Shown here one piece after another: positions 33,188-41,754 of a stretch of 64,000 bases of DNA. A model generated the notes under the pieces. The model worked only from the letters and a program-made list of their open reading frames with translations, was not told the DNA's origin and ran no database searches. Position numbers and translations under genes: made by a program. Each line of letters opens with the position of its first letter. Position 1 is the stretch's first letter. Origin of the DNA: JBMNMU01 sp050953505 (GTDB lineage: Bacteria > Bacillota > Clostridia > Peptostreptococcales > Anaerovoracaceae); NCBI GenBank assembly GCA_050953505.1, contig JBMNMU010000001.1, forward strand, positions 2,480,001 to 2,544,000, in the 5' to 3' direction.

Positions 33188-33491
33188 TTCTTTCATTCTT
33201 ATCAAATTGTATTGACAAGGAGAAATTTTAATAGTAGGCTGAATGCGAACAGCATTTGTAATGGCACAAAAAATCATCTCTAATACTTTACTGGAAGCTC
33301 TTGTAATGCTTGGATATTAAGGATTACACAAGGATTAAAATAGGTTAATTTTTACCAGATACTTCCAATAACATCCTGCTAAAGCCTGAAATACTTTATT
33401 AAGTAGATTTTATGTTAGAATTTCAAAAAACCTGATTTTGCCGGAATACATCGTATTTTTTAGTATGGGGAAACAGAAAAGGGGAATTTTA

Positions 33492-34292
33492 ATGTCAGTA
33501 AAACAAGGAGAAAAGCAAAGGCTTAAGAACCAGTCTGTTAAAAAATTATTTTCCATTATAGAAGTTATGGCCAGGTCATCAACCTCCATGCGACTTCAAG
33601 ATATTGCCGAATCTATCCATATTCCCCCAAGTACTGCTTTGAGGTTTTTAAATACCTTGATTGATCTTGACTATGTGTATCAAGATGTGCTGAATCATAG
33701 ATATTGCCTTACAATGAAGCTAACTCACATCGGGAATCAAATTGCTTCTAAGATATCTGTTCGTGATGTTGTACGTCCTTTCTTAATCGAATTAGCTGAA
33801 AAATGCGAGGAAACAGCTTGCTTTGCAGTAGAGCGAGACTATAAAGTAATCTATTTAGATGTGGTAGATTATAGTAGCTATTCTTTATGTTTCATTCAAC
33901 GACCGGGAGCCTGCGCCCCAATGTATTGTACGGGTATTGGAAAGCTCCTCTTATCAAATAAAACCGAGACTGAATTAAAAAATTATTTTATCGATAAAAA
34001 GCCAGATTATTATACTGAAAATACCAAGGCAACCCTATCAGAACTTAGCAAAGATCTAGAAAACATTCGAACCCAAGGATACTCCATAGACAATGAAGAA
34101 TATACAGAAGGTGTAATAAGTATCGCCGCACCAATTAAAGATTATAATGGCAAAATCACTTATGGCATCAGTATAGCAGGCCCATCAAGCCGTTTAAACG
34201 AGAAAAAAGCCAAAATTATTATTCCGGAATTAATCGAAACCGCCAATAAAATATCTAATGTACTAGGAACCATCGACGACCATCCTCATTAA
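33492..34292 (+). CDS. IclR-family transcriptional regulator
   Basis: 266 aa from ATG 33492 behind AAAAGGGG. N-terminal winged HTH (KKLFSIIEVMARSSTSMRLQDIAESIHIPPSTALRFLNTL) and the C-terminal IclR effector domain (RDVVRPFLIELAEKCEETACFAV; GACAPMYCTGIGKLLLS; EEYTEGVISIAAPI). It is divergent from the TRAP/aminotransferase operon and upstream of the M24 hydrolase, so it probably controls both, responding to a small organic acid. Confidence 0.93.
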   Translation: MSVKQGEKQRLKNQSVKKLFSIIEVMARSSTSMRLQDIAESIHIPPSTALRFLNTLIDLDYVYQDVLNHRYCLTMKLTHIGNQIASKISVRDVVRPFLIELAEKCEETACFAVERDYKVIYLDVVDYSSYSLCFIQRPGACAPMYCTGIGKLLLSNKTETELKNYFIDKKPDYYTENTKATLSELSKDLENIRTQGYSIDNEEYTEGVISIAAPIKDYNGKITYGISIAGPSSRLNEKKAKIIIPELIETANKISNVLGTIDDHPH

Positions 34293-34592
34293 ACTATTTT
34301 CATATGTGCTTGTTCCAAATATGAGGTTATCCTAAATAAAGGGCTATTTTGGCAACAGTTTGGACCCTAAATAGGAAGGTTGTTTTTTGAACCGGTTTGC
34401 CATTCAAAATATGCTGGCTAACTATCGTTTGATATAAGTAATACGTTTTTTAATCAGCTTTGAACCAGTTTTTCATCCTTTTAAGTAAGAATTTTGATTC
34501 GGTAATTCTTTTATTATGAATAAAATATTGCTTGAATTTTTGGGGCAGATGATGATGGCCGAATAAAAAAAGCAACTTAATTTATGTAATAA

Positions 34593-34620
34593 TTGACTCC
34601 AATCAGCCAACATATATGAA
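34593..34620 (+). promoter_or_regulatory. Promoter of the M24 hydrolase gene
   Basis: TTGACT (34593-34598), 16-bp spacer, TATGAA (34615-34620). Upstream, an imperfect hairpin (CTATTTTGG/CCCTAAATAG) followed by TTGTTTTTTG near 34350-34395 may terminate the iclR-type transcript. Confidence 0.45.
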
Positions 34621-34701
34621 TAAAATGTCTGATTCCACACTTCTTTTATTTGATTCTAATCCCGTAATTTTATAATTTATTTTGTGAAAGGAGAAAGTGC
34701 T

Positions 34702-35898
34702 GTGGTAGAAAAACGTCTAATAGGTCCAAGGTATAAACATCCAGTTTCTGATGGAGAGTTAAACCGGAGACTTGCCGCCGTCCAAGAGGCTATGAAAAAA
34801 GAAGAAATTGATTGCTGTATCGCTCAGAGCCAGAGCACCATTTTTGACAGCTGCATCCGTTACATGGTCGACATCCCTACCCACCAGTATGCAACCACCT
34901 TGGTGATACCGGCAGAAGGGAAAATGTTACTGGTGAACCATGGGGCAGACAATGACAACGTGACCATTCCACCATCCATTAGAAATGTAGAAAAGATGCT
35001 CACAAAGCCTGTGTGTCAAACCTTTGGGTGCACAGATAATCTGCTCCCTGAAACCATTGTGAGAGAGCTGAAGGGTAAGGGCTACAAGAAGATTGGATTC
35101 ATTATGAAGCAGCTTATTAGCTTTGATTTTGGTGAATATCTAAAGGAAAATCTTCCTGGCGTGGAGTTTGTGGATTTTACAAAGAAGTTTAGTAAAATAA
35201 AGGCAGTGAAGAGTGAAGAGGAATGGAAGCTCATTGATAGTTGCGTCCGGGCTCATGAACACTTAATTGATATTGTTCCCGCTTTGCTTCGTCCAGGCCG
35301 TATGGAATATGAGATTTTGGCAGATTTAGAACATATGTCACGGTACATAAAGTGCGATTATATTGGCAATATTGCAGTTGGGTCGGCACCTGCCGGTCAA
35401 CCAGCTACTTTTTATCAAAACTTTGCCGCCAACCGTCGTGTAGAACCAGGAGATACCCTTACTGTAATGGTTGAGGTTTCAGGCCCAGGGGGGATTTATG
35501 GAGAATTGGCCAGGTCCTTCTGCTTAGGTGAGCCAAATAAAAACTTGCTGGAACTTTTTGATATTGCAAAGCAGGCCCAGCATGTCGTGGCAGAAGCCAC
35601 TAAACCAGGGGTTACTGGCGCAGATCTAGATGCTGTGTTTAATGAATTTGTTGCTTCCTATGGAATTCCTAAGAACGCCAGGTTCGTGGGGCACGGCCAA
35701 GGCTATGATATGATGGAGGCTCCAACCATTTGTCCGACAGAGGATATGGTTATTCAAGAAGATATGTTTTTTGCCATCCATCCCGAACTGTTTAAGGATG
35801 GGGAATTCGCCATCTGCTGCGACAACTTTAGGGTAACCAAGGACGGAGCAGTGCGCCTCACCAGAACACCTCAGGAAGTATTTTGGGTGGAGATTTAG
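34702..35898 (+). CDS. M24-family hydrolase, creatinase-like (metal ligands replaced)
   Basis: 398 aa from GTG 34702, 9 bp after AAAGGAG. N-terminal creatinase domain (residues ~15-165), then pita-bread domain. In metallo-M24 enzymes the ligands are D, D, H, E, E; here the first two positions read MVEVSGPGGIYGELARSF (Glu for both Asp), the His is kept (FVGHGQGYDMMEAP), TIEP becomes AIHPEL, and the last Glu is lost (CCDNFRVTKDG). That pattern suits metal-free creatinase-type C-N hydrolases rather than Xaa-Pro peptidases. With the neighbouring IclR, TRAP and aminotransferase it suggests breakdown of an N-substituted amino acid; substrate unknown. Confidence 0.8.
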   Translation: MVEKRLIGPRYKHPVSDGELNRRLAAVQEAMKKEEIDCCIAQSQSTIFDSCIRYMVDIPTHQYATTLVIPAEGKMLLVNHGADNDNVTIPPSIRNVEKMLTKPVCQTFGCTDNLLPETIVRELKGKGYKKIGFIMKQLISFDFGEYLKENLPGVEFVDFTKKFSKIKAVKSEEEWKLIDSCVRAHEHLIDIVPALLRPGRMEYEILADLEHMSRYIKCDYIGNIAVGSAPAGQPATFYQNFAANRRVEPGDTLTVMVEVSGPGGIYGELARSFCLGEPNKNLLELFDIAKQAQHVVAEATKPGVTGADLDAVFNEFVASYGIPKNARFVGHGQGYDMMEAPTICPTEDMVIQEDMFFAIHPELFKDGEFAICCDNFRVTKDGAVRLTRTPQEVFWVEI

Positions 35899-36227
35899 TC
35901 CATAGGTCAGCTACTAAAACTTCTGTCGTAACAAAATACTATTTGGTCCCATAATATACATAATATAATGTATGCCATAAATACGAATTGATAGATCCAT
36001 GTGGCTGGCATTGTGCCTTTAATATGCAAGGTTACTGTTTTAACGGCGCTACGGTGCTACGACATAAATATCCCTCTCGATCAATATCCCTATACATTTC
36101 GTATTGAGTAGAAAATTGTCTCTAATAATAAATTGGGAGGTATCTGATAAGTCACAACCCCAAAAACGCTACACATGTGTAATTGCAATATTTGTAAGAA
36201 GCAAAATTGAATATAGAATCTGGGTGA

Positions 36228-36401
36228 AAAATTCGGGAGATGCCCTGCGGGGAGCCGAAGAAGCAAGTTGCACAAAAAAGCTGCTGCAGCGAAACTTTCA
36301 GGCAAAGTGACCGAATTTGGACAGAACTCTGAAAAGCTAAATTAGCACCGAAGGAGCAACGATACGTCCTTTATATCGGAATCTCTCAGGTCAAAAAACA
36401 G
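36228..36401 (+). promoter_or_regulatory. Tandem glycine riboswitch
   Basis: Two gcvT-type aptamers. First: TTCGGGAGATGCCCTGC ... GCCGAAGAAGCAAG ... CTTTCAGGCAAAGTGACCG ... GGACAGAACTCTG. Second: GCACCGAAGGAGCAA ... AATCTCTCAGGTCAAAAAACAGAGG. The family switches glycine-cleavage genes on when glycine is abundant. A terminator follows immediately and gcvT starts ~430 bp further on. 35899-36220 holds nothing recognisable. Confidence 0.93.
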
Positions 36402-36402
36402 A

Positions 36403-36431
36403 GGTAACGGCAAGTGCTGTTACCTTTTTTT
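36403..36431 (+). terminator. Riboswitch expression-platform terminator
   Basis: GGTAACGGC-AAGT-GCTGTTACC (36403-36424) followed by seven T. Placed directly after the second aptamer, so glycine binding is expected to prevent its formation or action. Confidence 0.88.
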
Positions 36432-36628
36432 GTGTTAATTTTTCCAATAGCAAGATTCTTATTTTGGATATAAGAACAGTTGTTTTATAGTAAATAGCTA
36501 TTCATTTCATTACTAAAACGCACCCAAAAGTTGCATTTTGTTCCACTTATAAGGATAAGAATTTCGTTGAAATTATATTTATGGCAGGAAGTTCAACATT
36601 GTTTAGTTTATTTTATAAATGAGGGAAA

Positions 36629-36690
36629 TAATCACTCGGTGTGAAATAATCACTCAATGTGAAAAAAACACTCAGTGTGAAGTAATCGCT
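36629..36690 (+). repeat. 18-bp direct repeats in the gcv leader
   Basis: ATCACTCGGTGTGAAATA-type unit repeated about three and a half times (starts near 36631, 36649, 36667, 36685), with CACTC and GTGTGAA or ATGTGAA conserved. Evenly spaced, they resemble a protein-binding iteron series between riboswitch and gcvT; no regulator is identified. Confidence 0.65.
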
Positions 36691-36864
36691 CAGCCATTTT
36701 TAAGATCAGTGAAAGTTATCGTTTTGATTCATTTTATGAATGGGAAAAATAATTACTGGAATCATATAGCCAGAAGTCATCTTTGTGTTTCATTTTATTA
36801 ATATGGGAAATAGTAATAGTAATAGGTAATAAAAAAATAATTAGTTAATTAAAGGGAGGTTGTT

Positions 36865-38007
36865 ATGACAAAGGCTCTGAAAAAAACACCCTTACATGAA
36901 AAACATGTAGCTTATAAAGGCAAGCTAATAGATTTTGGTGGATGGGAGATGCCCGTTGAATATACAGGCATTATCCAAGAGCATGAAGCTGTTCGAAATG
37001 CAGCTGGTCTTTTCGATGTGTCTCATATGGGTGAGATTTTTATCACCGGAAAGGATGCGGAAGAATTTATCCAAAATGTGGTTACAAATGATATTTCAAA
37101 GATGAAGGCGAACCAGATTTTCTACTCCCCCATTTGTAATGACCAAGGTGGGATTGTAGACGATCTTCTGGTGTATAAGTACAATGACGAAAAGTATTTA
37201 ATGGTAGTGAATGCGTCCAATAGAGAAAAAGATATGGAATGGCTTTTGACTCATAAGACAGGCCAGGTGGAAGTGGAGGACCGGTCCGAGGACTTTGCGT
37301 TATTGGCGTTGCAAGGTCCTAAGGCTCAAGAAATTCTGCAAAAGCTTACTGATACTGATTTAGAAAAAGTTAAATTCTATGAGTTTAATGGTGAGGTGCC
37401 ATTGAGTCTAGACCCTTTGAGTGATGGCAACTTGAGTGCTGCCAGTAATGCTTTCATATCTCGTAACGGTTACACTGGGGAAGACGGATTTGAAATCCTA
37501 ATCCCCTCCGAATATGCAGGGGCGCTTTGGGAAACCCTTTTAAATGCAGGAAAAGATCAAGGCTTACTTCCAGCAGGCTTGGGAGCCAGAGATACCTTGC
37601 GATTTGAAGTGTGCCTACCTTTGTACGGTAATGAAATGGATGAAAGCATTTCTCCTTATGAGGCAGGGTTAGGCTATTTTGTGAAATTAGATAAGGGTGA
37701 ATTTATAGGCAGGGATGCCTTGGCTGCACAAAAGGCGGAGGGCGTTCAGCGAAAAATTTGCGGAGTGGAAATGGTTGATAGAGGAATCCCTAGGAGTGGC
37801 TATGAGGTTTTTTCAGGGGATAAAAAAATAGGGCACATTACCTCTGGCACCCATTCTCCAACCTTGCGAAAGAATCTAGGGCTTGCATTACTTGATTCCG
37901 ATTACACTGAAGTAGGCTCGACCGTTGAAATTGCAATAAGAAATAAGAAGCTAAAGGCAACAGTTGTAAAGAAACCTTTTTATTCTAAGAATTATAAAAG
38001 GGATTAG
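36865..38007 (+). CDS. gcvT: Glycine cleavage system T protein (aminomethyltransferase)
   Basis: 380 aa, RBS AAAGGGAGG. Transfers the methylene group from aminomethyl-lipoyl GcvH to tetrahydrofolate, releasing ammonia. Typical blocks: LHEKHVAYKGKLIDFGGWEMPVEY, GLFDVSHMGE (catalytic-site Asp region), GYTGEDGFEI, PAGLGARDTLRFEVCLPLYG and GHITSGTHSPTLRKNLG. Length is normal. First gene of the riboswitch-controlled operon; gcvH is ~1.2 kb downstream across a tandem array. Confidence 0.96.
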   Translation: MTKALKKTPLHEKHVAYKGKLIDFGGWEMPVEYTGIIQEHEAVRNAAGLFDVSHMGEIFITGKDAEEFIQNVVTNDISKMKANQIFYSPICNDQGGIVDDLLVYKYNDEKYLMVVNASNREKDMEWLLTHKTGQVEVEDRSEDFALLALQGPKAQEILQKLTDTDLEKVKFYEFNGEVPLSLDPLSDGNLSAASNAFISRNGYTGEDGFEILIPSEYAGALWETLLNAGKDQGLLPAGLGARDTLRFEVCLPLYGNEMDESISPYEAGLGYFVKLDKGEFIGRDALAAQKAEGVQRKICGVEMVDRGIPRSGYEVFSGDKKIGHITSGTHSPTLRKNLGLALLDSDYTEVGSTVEIAIRNKKLKATVVKKPFYSKNYKRD

Positions 38008-38267
38008 GGTATTTGAGGGTTAGAGGAGTATTGGATTGAGGTTAGATAAGTAGCGGGCAGAGAATAGGGGTTAGAAGAGCAGAGGATTAGTGGATTGCGA
38101 ATTTGCGGAAGCTAAGATATTTCTTTTCTCTTGAGCAGAGGTTCTCTGCTAAGGATGAGTGTGTGACAATTTTTGATTGAATCATTTCGGCTATGCAGGC
38201 TGCGGGCTGAGTACTAGAGTACTGACAGGATCTTGGATTGGCCGCTTAGGCAGTCTCAGAAAATGTC

Positions 38268-39128
38268 CCGCACCTCAAACTTTGATGCTGAGTTTCCTGC
38301 ACATTCCGGGATTTGCGAGGAATATGTAGGAAAAAAGGGTTAAAGTTCCTACAAAAAGAGTTGAAAGGGTCCAAAGTGTAGGAACTTTGATGGTGAGTTT
38401 CCTGCACATTCCGGGATTTGAGAGGAATATGTAGGAAAAAAGGGTTGAAATTCCTACAAAAAGAGTTGAAAGGGTCCAAAGTGTAGGAACTTTGATGGTG
38501 AGTTTCCTGCGCATTCCGGGATTTGAGAGGAAGATGTAGGAAAAAAGGGTTGAAATTCCTACAAAAAGAGTCAAAGGGGTTCAGAGTGTAGGAACTTTGA
38601 TGGTGAGTTTCCTGCACATTCCGGGATTTGAGAGGAATATGTAGGAAAAAAGGGTCGAAATTCCTACAAAAAGAGTTGAAAGGGTCCAAAGTGTAGGAAC
38701 TTTGATGGTGAGTTTCCTGCACATTCCGGGATTTGAGAGGGATATGTAGGAAAAAAGGGTTAAAGTTCCTACAAAAAGAGTTGAAAGGGTCCAAAGTGTA
38801 GGAACTTTGATGCTGAGTTTCCTGCACATTCCGGGATTTGAGAGGGATATGTAGGAAAAAAGGGTCGAAATTCCTACAAAAAGAGTTGAAAGGGTCCAAA
38901 GTGTAGGAACTTTGATGGTGAGTTTCCTGCACATTCCGGGATTTGAGAGGGATATGTAGGAAAAAAGGGTTAAAGTTCCTACAAAAAGAGTTGAAAGGGT
39001 CCAAAGTGTAGGAACTTTGAGACGAAGTTTCCTACAGTTTCCGTATATTGTGAGGAATTAGTAGGAAAAAGGGTTAATATTCCTACAGAGATGGCCAAAA
39101 GGTCAAAAGTGTAGGAACTCTGAAAACC
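38268..39128 (+). repeat. 105-bp tandem hairpin array between gcvT and gcvH
   Basis: The start GTGTAGGAAC recurs at 38376, 38481, 38586, 38691, 38796, 38901 and 39006, exactly 105 bp apart, with a partial unit before and a diverged one ending at 39109 (103 bp). Each unit has two dyads: GTGTAGGAA/TTCCTGCAC and TGTAGGAA/TTCCTACA. Units are >90% alike. These are the same stems as in the 18 kb and 25 kb arrays. 38010-38265 is otherwise plain. Confidence 0.93.
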
Positions 39129-39185
39129 AAATTATAAAATCCTAATAATGTGTTAGCAGAAGCTATAAAGAAAGGTGTGAAGAAA

Positions 39186-39566
39186 ATGAAGGTTTTAAAT
39201 GAATTATTATACGCCAAATCTCATGAATGGGTTAGAACAGAAGGTAATACAGCTTATATTGGTATCAGCAGTTATGCCAAAGACCAACTAGGTGAAGTAG
39301 TCTTTATCGACCTTCCTGAATTAGATACAGAAGTAAAGGCTGGCGATGAGTTTGCAGAGGTGGAATCTGTAAAGGCAGTTTCTGAGATCTTTTCTCCAGT
39401 GTCTGGAACCATTACTAAGGTTAATGAAGAACTGCTAGATAGTCCAGAAAAAATTAATGAAGATGTTTACGAGGCTTGGTTTATCGCTGTAGAAATGTCT
39501 GACAAGGAAGAATTGAATAATCTGCTTAGCCCTCAAGATTATGAAAAGTTTTGTGGGGGTCTATAA
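39186..39566 (+). CDS. gcvH: Glycine cleavage system H protein
   Basis: 126 aa from ATG 39186 behind AAAGGTG. Lipoyl carrier shuttling the aminomethyl intermediate among P, T and L proteins: SHEWVRTEGNTAYIGISSYA, then the lipoyl lysine in VESVKAVSEIFSP and EAWFIAVEMSD at the end. Normal length. An in-frame ATG at 39150 has no RBS. Confidence 0.96.
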   Translation: MKVLNELLYAKSHEWVRTEGNTAYIGISSYAKDQLGEVVFIDLPELDTEVKAGDEFAEVESVKAVSEIFSPVSGTITKVNEELLDSPEKINEDVYEAWFIAVEMSDKEELNNLLSPQDYEKFCGGL

Positions 39567-39586
39567 TTAATTAAGTTAAAAGTAGT

Positions 39587-40062
39587 GAAGAATGCGATGA
39601 GCTCTAGGGCCAGTATCGCCAAGCCAAGAGATGCGATGAGCTCTAGGGCCAGTATCGCCAAGCAAGAAATGCGATGAGATCTAGGCCAGTATCGCTAAAC
39701 CAAGACATACAATGAGATCTAGGCCAGTATCGCTAAACCAAGACATACAATGAGATCTAGGCCAGTATCGCCAAGCCAAGAAATGCGATGAGCTCTAGGG
39801 CCAGTATCGCCAAGCCAAGAAATGCGATGAGATCTAGGGCCAGTATCGCTAAACCAAGACATACAATGAGATCTAGGCCAGTATCGCTAAACCAAGACAT
39901 ACAATGAGATCTAGGCCAGTATCGCTAAACCAAGACATACAATGAGATCTAGGCCAGTATCGCCAAGCCAAGAAATGCGATGAGATCTTGGGCCAGCATC
40001 GTCAGGCCAGGATGCAATGAGCTCTAGGACCGGCATCGTCAGGCCAGAATGCAATCAGGTCT
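39587..40062 (+). repeat. 39-bp tandem repeat between gcvH and gcvPA
   Basis: About twelve units of AAGCCAAGAAATGCGATGAG followed by ATCTAGGGCCAGTATCGCC. Two subtypes interleave (GCGATGAGCTCTAGGG and ACAATGAGATCTAGG), pointing to blockwise expansion. The final two units are diverged. 40063-40280 holds nothing recognisable apart from the RBS. Confidence 0.92.
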
Positions 40063-40290
40063 AGAACATAGTAAAGGTAGGAAACCCATAAGTATAGATA
40101 AATTGTACCATTTAGAAAAAAATAGAGCTTTAGAATATTTTCAGCTGAGAAATAGAGTATGAGCCTAGAATAGGCCGGACTAACAAATAGAAAAGCGATG
40201 TAGAATAAGTGCAGCTATGAAAATGATAATAATGAGAATTTTTGAAAAAGGCTGGCTGCCTAGATATTATATCTAAAAGGAGGGAATACA

Positions 40291-41754
40291 TTGGCAAAAT
40301 ATATGGCACTAACCGATGAAGACCAGAAGCACATGCTTGAATCAATAGGTGTTGAAAGCATTAAAGATTTGTTTGCCCATATACCTGCCGAAATATATTT
40401 AGAGGATTCATTAAATCTCCCCCGCGGATTATCGGAGATGGAGGTTTTAAAGAAGCTAAAAGGAATAGCAGAAAAGAACGCGGATTTGGACCATCATGTT
40501 TGCTTTTTAGGAGCCGGTGCATATGATCATTATATACCGGCGGCCGTTGGTGAATTACTTTCTCGCCAAGAGCTTTACACAGCATATACACCGTATCAGC
40601 CCGAGATCAGCCAAGGGACCCTCCAGGGCATTTTTGAATATCAGACTATGATTTGCGAGCTCACAGGAATGGACGTAGCCAACGCCTCCATGTACGACGG
40701 AGCGACTGCAGCGGCGGAGGCAGCTTTTATGGCTGTGGGGGCATTAAAAAAATCGGAAATATTAATTGCCGGAAATGTACATCCTGAAACAAAACAAGTT
40801 TTGGAAACCTATGCGAAATTTAGAGATGTTACTGTTAACAAAGTCCAATGTCCTGATGGGCAGGTTGACTTGGAAGACCTGAAAAGCAAGCTTAATGGGA
40901 ACACGGCGGCTTTCCTTTTACAGAGTCCTAACTTCTTTGGCATTATTGAAGATATTGGTGCCGTAGGGGAAATAGTACATGATAATAAAAGCTTGCTGAT
41001 TGTCAGCGCAGATCCCATTTCATTGGCGATTTTGAAAAGCCCAGGGGAGCTGGGTGCTGATATTGTTGTTGGTGAGGGCCAGGTGCTGGGTAATCCTTTA
41101 AACTTTGGCGGACCTTACTTGGGTTTCTTTGCAGTAAAGGAAAAATGGATGAGAAGGATACCTGGCAGGGTTGTGGGCCAGACAAAGGATAAGGAAGGAA
41201 GAAGAGGATTTGTTCTCACCTTGCAGACTCGGGAGCAGCATATTCGTAGAGAAAAAGCTACATCCAATATTTGCTCTAACCAAGGTTTAAATGCCATGAC
41301 AGCGGCCATGTATATGACTTTTATGGGGAAGGAAGGCCTCAGGGAAGTGGCAGAGCAGTCCATGCAAAAGGCTCATTACACTTATGAGCAATTGTTGAAG
41401 ACCGGCGAGTTTGAACCTATCTTTGATAAGCCATTTTTTAAGGAATTCGCAGTAAGAAGTAAGCAACCCGTAAAAGAATTGAATAAGAGGTTGCTCAAAG
41501 ATAAAATTGTGGGCGGTTATGATTTAGAAAGGAATTATCCTGAATTTAAAGGTGGATGGCTGGTCAGTGTGACAGAAAAACGCACAAGAGAAGAAATTGA
41601 CAGCTTCGTGCAAAGATCAGCGGGCCAAACAAACCCTGGGCCAGCGGGCCAGTCTGACTCTAACTCAGTAAATCAGGTCGTTCACAACACGGACCAGTCC
41701 GACCCCAAGACCGTGAATCAACATCAAAAGAAAGGCGGTGGGTTAGGTGAATGA
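40291..41754 (+). CDS. gcvPA: Glycine dehydrogenase (decarboxylating) subunit 1
   Basis: 487 aa, TTG start 5 bp after AAAGGAGGG (the ATG at 40303 is too far). With GcvPB it forms the PLP-dependent P protein that decarboxylates glycine. Typical start YMALTDEDQKHMLESIGVES, FLGAGAYDHYIPAAV, and YTPYQPEISQGTLQ. Normal members end near residue 440-445; here ~45 extra polar residues follow (QRSAGQTNPGPAGQSDSN... HQKKGGGLGE), a low-complexity tail. It overlaps gcvPB by 8 bp. Confidence 0.95.
   Translation: MAKYMALTDEDQKHMLESIGVESIKDLFAHIPAEIYLEDSLNLPRGLSEMEVLKKLKGIAEKNADLDHHVCFLGAGAYDHYIPAAVGELLSRQELYTAYTPYQPEISQGTLQGIFEYQTMICELTGMDVANASMYDGATAAAEAAFMAVGALKKSEILIAGNVHPETKQVLETYAKFRDVTVNKVQCPDGQVDLEDLKSKLNGNTAAFLLQSPNFFGIIEDIGAVGEIVHDNKSLLIVSADPISLAILKSPGELGADIVVGEGQVLGNPLNFGGPYLGFFAVKEKWMRRIPGRVVGQTKDKEGRRGFVLTLQTREQHIRREKATSNICSNQGLNAMTAAMYMTFMGKEGLREVAEQSMQKAHYTYEQLLKTGEFEPIFDKPFFKEFAVRSKQPVKELNKRLLKDKIVGGYDLERNYPEFKGGWLVSVTEKRTREEIDSFVQRSAGQTNPGPAGQSDSNSVNQVVHNTDQSDPKTVNQHQKKGGGLGE

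Noticed and set aside
38246..39004. 252-aa minus-strand open frame with 35-residue repeats (and a sister frame at 38581-38934)
   Set aside because: It exists only because the DNA repeat is 105 bp, a multiple of three, without stops; no ribosome site, antisense to the gcv operon, and the DNA shows stem conservation instead of codon bias.
38268..40062. CRISPR array
   Set aside because: Units of 105 or 39 bp are repeated in full with no unique spacers, and no cas genes are present.
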